From positions 558,001 to 622,000 of the forward strand of contig BQMF02000062.1 of NCBI GenBank assembly GCA_027922465.2: a stretch of 64,000 bases of DNA, in the 5' to 3' direction. The DNA is from Turritopsis dohrnii. Taxonomy: Eukaryota; Cnidaria; Hydrozoa; Anthoathecata; Oceaniidae. Made by a program: the position numbers and the translations under genes. Below are positions 55,822-64,000 of the stretch, in pieces; position 1 is the first letter of the stretch; each line of letters starts with the position of its first letter. A model generated the notes under the pieces. That model was given only the letters and a program-made list of their open reading frames with translations. It was not told the origin of the DNA and made no database searches.

Positions 55822-58800
55822 TTATAATATATATTTCAAGTTCACCTCCAATTGTTCAACTTGACGAATTTCTTGCTTCGACATTCTTCTTTGCGGAGGT
55901 GGAATAACAGGATTGCTTGGTTTCCTAGCAACAGACTGCTTCCTGCCTTGGACAGATGTTCGACGAACAGCTGCGGGACGATCGTCGCCTCCTCGGCCAA
56001 TAACATCGCTAGTTTCCTATTTTTAAATAAAAAAGGTGATGAGTCATTAACTCTAATAAACAACGCAGTATGCTGAATAGAAAAAAGAAAAAGAAAATGC
56101 AGACCCAGACCTCAGTGTCGCTGACCCATTCCTCTTCTTCGTTGCTTTCTGCGCCAACACCACTGTCTGCTCCTTTCGATATCTGATTTGGCGCATCAAT
56201 GGCGCTGTAAAAACAAATAAACTTAGAGATTTGTCGTGTCATGGACCTGTTGATATACGTTGGATTGCGTTTCGAGAGAACTTTCCCACGATGCCAGTTT
56301 AAAAGCCATCGAATAATCTCTCATCAGCTAATAAGTTGACTATAGTTTTACAATTACAAATAAATTTTACCTTGTTCTTCTTAACGCATTTGGATCTCTC
56401 AACATTTTCATGACACTGTCTTTACGGCTCAGTTCTTTCTCTGAGAAAGAAAACCAAAGACCTCCATGAAGAAGTAGAGAGAGTCATAGAATGACACATA
56501 ACAACAGCCCTTGTTGCAAAATTTTTAAACTTCTTTGATGAGATAACTTCATGAAAGTTACAAAACATCCCTGCAGCCAAAAAATTATTGTTATGGTGAT
56601 TTAAGGTATCATACCAAGACGACGTCGCAGAGTCCCGTCAAAATATTTGACGTCTATACTAAATGCCAGAAAGATGTATAAGATAGTCCACTTTAAATCC
56701 GGCCGTTAATAAAGGCATATTTGAAAGATGTTAGAAAAATGTCGTACTCATCACTTTAAGCAACTTCATGCATTCTTCGTGCCGGTATTCAACGGCCAGA
56801 TCTAACGGCGTCCGACCATTCACATCTTTGACGTCAATCTTGGCACGGTTCGAAAGGAGCCATTTGACGCATTCGATATGGCCGCTATAAAAAGAAACGA
56901 ATACAATCGTCATCGCAAAGACATGCGAAAATATATAGCCGTGTTCGTGAGCAAATGCAGTTTCTGCTCGATAAGTACAACTTTCACGGGACCGAAGAAA
57001 GTGGTTTCACTTGTCTGATTTAGCAATAGAACCTGTTCATTAAAAGCCTTGTGAAAATCTTATGAATACCTTCGTTTCATGTTTGCAACCGTTGGCATTA
57101 AAAACAGATTTTAGAATGCGAACCATTATAACGTACTCAAGAAAATCGAACGTTTTGACGCAAGAATCGATTGTTTTTATGAAAACTATTCCTGTATAGG
57201 GCTCTGAGGAAAGTTCAACTTATGTGAATCAATAATGCTTCGAGAACTGTTACCTCCACCTATTGAAAGCTCCACTTATCAAGTATTCCACTTACCCAAA
57301 TAAAACAACAGAGACATTGAGGAAAATGGTACAGGGTTGTACTTATCAACAGTAGACATGTCTAATGACTCCCGTAACAACAAGCAACTGCAATTGATTT
57401 ATATGTTGTGTATGCAAACCTCATAGCTGCTAGATGTAAAGGAGTAAAATCATCCACAGTACGTGAACTTATAGGACATCCCATCGCTGCCAGAATCTGA
57501 AATATAATAGCATGTGTCAACTTTCATTTTTTTATTCATTCATGGTCAACCACGTGACTGTGTCAGTTCTAAGAGAAATGTTCTGAACGAGGTTTTAAGA
57601 GAAATGCTCTGAATGAGGTTTTAAGAGAAATGCTCTGAACGAGGTAGGGAGAATTCTACCAGTCTTTAACGTGTTAGTTTGTAAGAGCAATCGCTACACT
57701 AAGCAGGTTCGCATCATTCATTGCAATTCGAATGCTCACCATTATGCAATTCACGTGTCCATTCATGGCGGCCAAATGAATGGCGGTGTATCCAGTGGGC
57801 GTTTCAGTTGTCAACGCAACGCCACAAACGGAAAACCATTTCACTAGATCCAAGTGTCCAAACGCAGAACTGATGTGAATTGGTGCCCAACCCCTCTCGT
57901 CGACTTTGTTTTTCAATTCAGGAACAACTTGAACCAGCTCCTTGACACGGTCCAAATCTCCAACTTCACATGCCTGATGGATGGTTGATCCTATACACGC
58001 AAACGTTATGTACAAACCGATTAATCACAATATCATCCTTGAAGAAAATGTAAAATGCTGTCTTTTAAGGAATTTTAAAGCTCTTTTAAACAAAAGTGAA
58101 TTCTCGATTAAGCGTCCCATTGTCCGATTGTCGCTGGTTTGAAACCACCCTGAGGATATCAATAGTGGAGCCGCGGCCTAATGTGGTATTGTTTGGATTG
58201 TCACTGGTTTGAAACCACCCTGAGGATATCAATAGTGGAGCCGTGGCCTAATGTGGTATTGTTCGGATTGTCGCAGGGTTCGAAACCACCCTGAAGATAT
58301 CAATGGTGGAGAGTGCTCTCACTGGTAATTGCCACAGCATAATACAGTCAGGTTAGTAAAAATAACCATTCGTTAAGAATAGAGACCTCGAGACTAAAAA
58401 CTATTAAACTAAACTAAAGATCTCGAGGTTCAACTCAAAATTCATTATTCTTATGAAAAAAAAAAGCATACCTTGTTTTAGTTTTTCCTCAAAGGCTAAT
58501 TTCTCGTCGGATTCTTTTTTTTCTTGACCCTGTTTGTCTTGATTCGCTTTAATACCGGCAATAAACCCGGCCATATACATGTCATCCGTTGAATCGGAAT
58601 ACTGAAGAAAAAATGATCGCTTCTTTGAAGGAACGTGGACAAATGCATCAAAGGATGATCATATGAAAACTATATCCTTAAACACTTTTTCTACATTTAA
58701 AAGCTAAGACGAACCTTTTTTTCGGTGCTTTTGTTGGAAAACTCCACCTTATCGTCGTCATCATCATCGCCATCATCTACAGCAACAACTTTTTGCTTTT

Positions 58801-61800
58801 CTACAGATGGGGCAACCTCTTCTTTTTCGTCTTCTGATGAACTCGCCGATGACGAAGTGACACTGCTGACTGACGCGGTAGCTTTGGGCTTTTCTTCTGC
58901 AACTACAGCAGGAGATAATTTCTTGCTCGGAGATTCTTTTGATTGTTGTGATGATGAAACTTGTGGTGGAGCTGATGTGTGTATTGACGATAACGTTTGT
59001 GGTGGCTCCGGTTGTGAAGAAGAGGTTTTAGGAATTATATTAGGGAGAGTTTTCGAATTTCTTTTGGTTGGAGTTTCTCGACCAGATCCTTTGCGCGAAC
59101 TGTCACTGGACGACCGCCTAGTCGTCGCAGGTTTCTGCTCATTTTTCGTTTTCATCGTTTGCACAACCCTGTTTATAACTCCATCAAAATTGGCTTTAGG
59201 TTTATCTTGGATATTGTCTTTACTTCTTCGCTTTTCGCGTCGTTTAAGTTTCTCTAGTTCAAGTTTTTCTTTTTCTTTTTCACTATCGGACGATGAAGAA
59301 TACGAACCAGAACTGTTTGAGCTTGTATCTTTACGTTGAACTTGACTCTTCGTTTTCTTTGTAAATGATGAATTCTTTGATTGAAGCTTGATGGGAGAAT
59401 GTCGTTTGGAGCTTGTCGTATCGGTAGTAGAGTCTGTTTTTTCTTCTTCATTGAAATATTCCCTCGGTTTAGCTGTTCCTTTAGATTCATTGGCCTTTAT
59501 GCTTTTTAAGGAGTTCTTCTTGAGGGGACTTTGTCGACTTCTCTCGTAGCCTTCACCGTGACTTTTCTGCATATCGTTGCTAAGCTTCATGTTGGGTTGA
59601 TTCTGCTCAGAAGGCACATCTGACACTTAAAAAAGAAAAAGAAAAAGAAAATCGTTTTTTGTCTTTCAACTGTTACACTAACAACAAACAGACAAAAAAC
59701 AAACAAACAAACAAACAAACAGACAGACAAAAAACAAACAAACAAACATACCTGGTATCTGTTTGGTTAAGGTCAAGTCTCTGACAATTTGTCCATCGTC
59801 TTCCTTTGCAGACAACCATCTGAAACATGTGGAATTCAGTCATTAATAAAAGTGAGGGTTAGCTTGAGTTGACTGACATCAATGTATACTTTTCAAATAG
59901 CCATGGAAACTTATCTTACTTTTTACAAACAAAATTGAAAGCTCTTGTTGCTTTGGCACCCTCCTTGATCACAACTTTTTCTAAGTACCAACCATCAGCT
60001 GAAAGATCAGACAATTAGACTATTTTCTGAAGCATATTGTTAGCGCAATTTAGGGTTCTACGGAAACATTTATTTTTTAAGGACATGAATGGATTTTTGT
60101 TTTACGTTACCTATTGGAGTCAGCGCGCAAAAAAATTTCTCGCACATAGACATCAACAACTTCTAAAACCGAAAACTTTTTACTATTTTTAAAAGCTTTG
60201 AAAGTATCTGGATACAGAGATGAGTTATTTCAACGGTAAAAGTGTGGTATTTACAATCATCGTAAAACAATTACGTGCGTGACCTTTTAATGTTGTTAAT
60301 ACGATCTATTAACCACTGGATAAGGACAACTCGAAGTCATGGGAAACGCAATGTTAACTGTTGCGTTTAAAACAAGCAAAACAAAAGACCATTGAGGTTC
60401 GTGAAGAACAAGGAAGTTTGTGAACTACTGAAACGTGTAGCATACCTACACTGGTACCGTCGTGACCAATCCTGAGAAGTTGCAATTTCCCCAGAAACAT
60501 ACAATCCAAGTGAAAAACATCAAGCTGTTAACACAAGTAAACAAATAAATTAGCCGAAACATATCCAGGGTAAAACCGTTTTCACACCGATACACCGATA
60601 AAATGAAGGACATAAATCAAGCCTAAATTAATTCGTACCTGGTTTCGTTGGAACGGCGTTTTAGGTGACTTGGGTTTCAGAAGACGCCTCTCGCCAGTGT
60701 GACCATACTCACCAAATATGTTTACCTTCACATTAGCTTTAGTACTGGCACCTAGTTTGTTGCCAGTGACAACATAAACTTCGTAGGTAACAACTAAAAC
60801 AGAAAAGACAAATCAGTATGTGTTTTATATCTTTTGTTTTTCTGTGAGAGTTTGACCGTGGATTTATGAAAAATCTGTTGGTTGGAAAAGATTGAAAAGA
60901 TTGGAATAGCAAAAAGTTAAACAAATATTACTCTTTGTTTTTTTCTTTGATGAAATACAGTCGGGTCCCTCTATCTCGACCTCTCAATGGAGCGGTTAAA
61001 AAGTTCGAGATAATGCTGACGGGACCATGTTTTTTGTTGCGCAAAGTGAGATAACGAGAGTAAAGTGTACTCTTATAAGAAAATTAAAATACCTTTAGGC
61101 TCCAGGCTTCTTCTTCGAGTTTGCGTGGACATATTTTCAAATTTGTCCCAGTTGGTTTGCTCGTGTGTTTTAAAGAGTTCGTCGGTTAGAGAAGATGTGC
61201 GAGAGCTTAGCAATTCTTCCGATGTGTCGGATGTCAGCAAAACCGGCTTTTCCGTCAAATTCGTTTCTCGGTTGGTTTGAGTTCCTACAAACGAAGAGAA
61301 GCCACAGAATTAACAGATTATCCAAAATGCCCCGGTTTTACCCGCACGAATGTTGAATATCTTACCGGAGTTTTTTACAGTTTGTGTGGCTATGTCGGAC
61401 TTTTCGCGAGCGACGTCAGACCATACAGTTCGTGGCGTTATAGTTGGAGATAGTTCAGTTGAGCAATGATCATAGAGATCTCCCTCTTCCTCCGAGCTTC
61501 TAAAATGTTTGGTGTGATCCTCCTCCTCTGTTTGCTTGGGAAGTGATTTAAAAGCACTTTTCGGCCTGGACGGTGGCTTATCAGTGGATTTCTTGGTGAC
61601 GATGTAACCTTGGCTGTACTTTAAAAGATGATAATCATCAGCCTCGTTTCTAAAAGAAGTTTGGTTTTGTAACAGCATAATTCCATTATTTCGAATGTTT
61701 CGCTATTTCGAACGTTTTTTTCTAGTCCTCTGCATAAATACCATCTGTAAAACCTGATACAGCAAAAATGAATAAAAGAGAAGAAAAACTAGAATTTTAA

Positions 61801-63990
61801 TATAATATTGGATAACAATTAACGACCTCTAACTTGAATGCGATTTTCATCGTTCGCCTTATTTACGTGATTTTTGTCCTTTCGAACATTCGCTGTTCGA
61901 AAAAAAAGTCTTTGAACGAACCTCTTTGAACTATACTTGATATTTTATCATCGAGAAATAATAGTAGAACAGACCATATGAAGTTTTTAGAAGAAATAAA
62001 CTTGAGATACCTTTTATGCTCTGCAGACCTGATTCTCTTCCCCTTCAACAAAGACTAGTGAAAGAATAAAAGAAGAACATATAACCGTTATCTTTTTTCA
62101 AAACAACGTGATAAACTTAATACGATATTCTTTCAAAATCTAAAAAAAAACATTTTTTTAATAACAACCATCATCTTGCAGAATGTTTTTCTTTTTCGTT
62201 TTTGATATATCAAAGACATGAAGTCTCTCTCTGAAGTGCGAGGCCTCTCTTTGAAGTACAAGCTCGTTATTATCATCTTGACTGAAAGACACTTATAAGA
62301 CCTATGGAGAAACGCTAAATGAAGCGTCGCGTCGCCGTCTCAGTATTTGTCGCCTAGCCGGAATAAGTTCCATAATAAAGCAATGAGTTTATCGGAATGG
62401 TGATTTCACTGCCTTAACAACAAACAAAAGAAAGGGGGGAAAGCCAAGAAATCCCGAAATTTCTGAAATCCAAAAAATACTCACATGCTCTGAGATAGGA
62501 GACGTATGTCCAGGATCTAAAATAAAAGTAGAAACCTACCTGAAATTGACCGAACTACATCAACAGTTCATTTCTTCACAGAAGGAAATCTTTCCGTTTA
62601 AGAGTAACTGTGAAATTTTACAAACATATAATAAAAAGAACAAAAAGAATACTGCAAAATTTTCAACTCACACATTCCACGGTTGCTATTTACTTTGGTC
62701 AAATAAAAAAAAACAACTACCTTTATTCATTGAAGAATAAACAAAATCAAAACTATCTATCTTGTAACCTTACGTTAGTCTAATATCAATGAAAGTTTAC
62801 TTATAACTTTTGCACACACAATGATTTCTGTAAACAGTTTTTTCACCTGAAAATGCACTCTTTGGTCGGAGTTTTTGTACCCGTCTTACAGCTGGTATAA
62901 CTGGAAAGTTTTCCTGCATAAAAAAAATATAAAGATTGTTGACAAAAAAATGGAGTCATTAGCGATTACATTAATCACTGTGACTGTGGTTAGTTAAGAA
63001 TTGTGCAGGTACAAATTTCAAAGACTTTCACATTGTTAAGAACAGGAATCTCTTCAAAGTGAACCCATAAATACACATAGCCACATTATGTGCTTGCAAG
63101 GCGTCCATATGTTTTTCGAATAAATCTCAGAAGAGGAGCATTGCTTATAAAGTATATAATGTTTTTGTGGTTACTCCCTGTGACATGAAATATTTTCTAA
63201 AAAAGGAGAATTATGTACCTCCGAACTTGTCTGACTTTCCCGAGATTGTTTTCGATTTTGTGGCAAGGCTATGGTTTCCTAGATTAAAAACACATTATGC
63301 AAATAACTAGCATAGCATAATAAAAGTACGTTTTACTGTTCACTTAAGTAAATAAACTTACAGTTGCAACTAAAAGTTTGGTGGTCATGTTAACAATCCT
63401 TTCCCTTTCTTCAGGAGTGATCTTTTGTGGGGGAGCCCGCCTTAGAATTTTCTGTCCACGACCAACACGTCCAGCAGAAAGCACCCTGTAAAAATCATGA
63501 TAACTTACATAATTCATAGTTTATAAACAATAAAGAAAGACAAAGTATTTGTTAGAACTCTGAGTTTCTTCGTTAAGATTCATCAGCTAACTAAACCGAA
63601 AACAGTAAAAATTACAATGTAATGGCATCTCGATTGACGTCATTTTATATATTTTGGAGTTTGAACTTATTTTGGTGACAGCATTTAGACACCAATTCAT
63701 CGCGAGAGTTCAATAAGTTCTTGTTGATGGATTGTTCTTTGATGATCAGAAATTTTTACGAAAGAAGATAACTCAGACAACATTTAATTCATAGTTTACA
63801 TAATTCAATTAGTTCTTTTGATAGCAATTTAACAATAGGGTAACCAGGATGGAAAAGCTGTTTTCAGAAATTATGGGACATCAGTAATAACTTTGCGGAC
63901 TTACCTAATTGGTTTTCTCTTATTATTATCACCAATTTTAGCACTTAAAGAGTATGGCGAAACTTTATAAGGGCTTCCATGTTTTGCCAT
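55822..63990 (-). CDS. PLAT domain and ankyrin repeat protein
   Basis: A gene of about 20 exons and roughly 1,050 residues, read from 63,990 ([12 protein letters not shown]) and possibly longer beyond the window. Exons, approximately: 63905-63990, 63361-63487, 63220-63279, 62849-62914, 62485-62518, 62012-62056, 61366-61651, 61095-61286, 60641-60794, 60449-60527, 59920-60000, 59751-59822, 58712-59629, 58473-58602, 57739-57990, 57419-57498, 56746-56882, 56371-56440, 56111-56207, 55822-56015. A basic and acidic N-terminus precedes a PLAT/LH2 domain in four exons ([55 protein letters not shown]). A 300-residue Ser/Lys/Glu-rich linker follows, then about four ankyrin repeats ([64 protein letters not shown]) and a basic tail. 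PLAT domains bind lipid or protein partners at membranes; ankyrin repeats bind proteins. I know no named vertebrate orthologue with this order. The last exon end is uncertain. Confidence 0.78.
58110..58322 (+). repeat. Three tandem tRNA-like units in an intron
   Basis: A unit of 70-71 bp is repeated, with B-box-like GGTTTGAAACC at 58,136 and 58,206 and GGTTCGAAACC at 58,277. The second and third are preceded by an A-box-like CGGCCTAATGTGG or TGGCCTAATGTGG (about 58,174 and 58,244). The first unit is 5'-truncated. It is a tRNA-derived SINE head amplified in tandem rather than true tRNA genes, because no acceptor stem closes. Confidence 0.75.
59690..59750. repeat. (AAAC)n simple repeat in an intron
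   Basis: Runs of AAACAAAC interrupted by CAGACAGAC lie about ten bases upstream, in plus-strand terms, of the exon edge at 59,751. On the transcript strand this is a GTTT repeat in the intron just after the last PLAT exon. Confidence 0.85.
60962..61045. mobile_element. Pogo-like terminal repeat fragment
   Basis: CAGTCGGGTCCCTCTATCTCG, cut here to CAGTCGGGTCCC and CTCTATCTCG, followed by AAAGTTCGAGATAATG, resembles one end of the pogo-like MITE at 13,283. A matching opposite end was not found, so this is a remnant within an intron of the PLAT-ankyrin gene. Confidence 0.45.
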
Positions 63991-64000
63991 TTCCCTTTCC

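Noticed and set aside
58725..59339. Plus-strand 204-residue Ser-rich ORF
   Set aside because: It is the antisense shadow of the Ser/Lys-rich linker exon of the PLAT-ankyrin gene, which is supported by flanking exons in frame.

Overview
The window looks like nuclear DNA from an AT-rich animal genome, most likely an early-branching metazoan such as a cnidarian. This is an inference. Genes are split by many short GT-AG introns, there are no operons or ribosome binding sites, and the non-gene DNA is crowded with MITEs, tRNA-derived SINEs, CR1/L2/Jockey-like LINEs and a PIF/Harbinger element. The proteins are typical metazoan families: STEAP, DHX9, POFUT1, a class A GPCR and a PLAT-ankyrin protein. 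I cannot name the species.

Left third (1-31,000). Two almost identical, intronless STEAP-type metalloreductase genes lie on the minus strand at 1848-3314 and 18505-19971, inside a duplicated segment of several kb. Because the segment is present twice, three transposon insertions can be seen as filled in one copy and empty in the other. Between the copies lie a frameshifted GPCR pseudogene (about 8,907-9,710), a 1.2-kb tandem duplication (9,778-12,193) and a pogo-like MITE carrying a SINE (13,283-13,984). From 21,724 to 30,030 there is a nest of mobile DNA: a decayed PIF/Harbinger element, with remnants of both its transposase and its Myb-like partner gene, split by a MITE, by a 4.5-kb block carrying a nearly full-length LINE, and by a 5'-truncated second LINE.

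Middle (30,200-51,000). All genes are on the minus strand. They are an ankyrin/ubiquitin-like gene (30,221-31,934, perhaps damaged), a complete 25-exon DHX9/maleless RNA helicase (34,562-44,969; 1,229 residues, reading frame closed across every junction) and two tandem POFUT1-type genes with identical intron phases. The upstream POFUT1 copy (48,957-50,931) keeps the GDP-fucose-binding motifs and an HTEL C-terminus that looks like an ER-retention signal. The downstream copy (46,372-48,382) has an open frame but has lost both sugar-nucleotide-binding motifs and the retention tail, so it looks like a pseudoenzyme.

Right part (51,000-64,000). This holds AT-rich intergenic DNA with MITEs, followed by a large minus-strand gene (about 55,822 to at least 63,990) encoding an unfamiliar architecture: basic/coiled N-terminus, PLAT domain, long Ser/Lys/Glu-rich linker, ankyrin repeats and a basic tail.

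The genes do not form a shared pathway. The interest lies in recent duplication, paralogue divergence and layered transposition. Exon boundaries were called by eye from splice consensus, frame closure and family similarity, without any alignment or transcript data.
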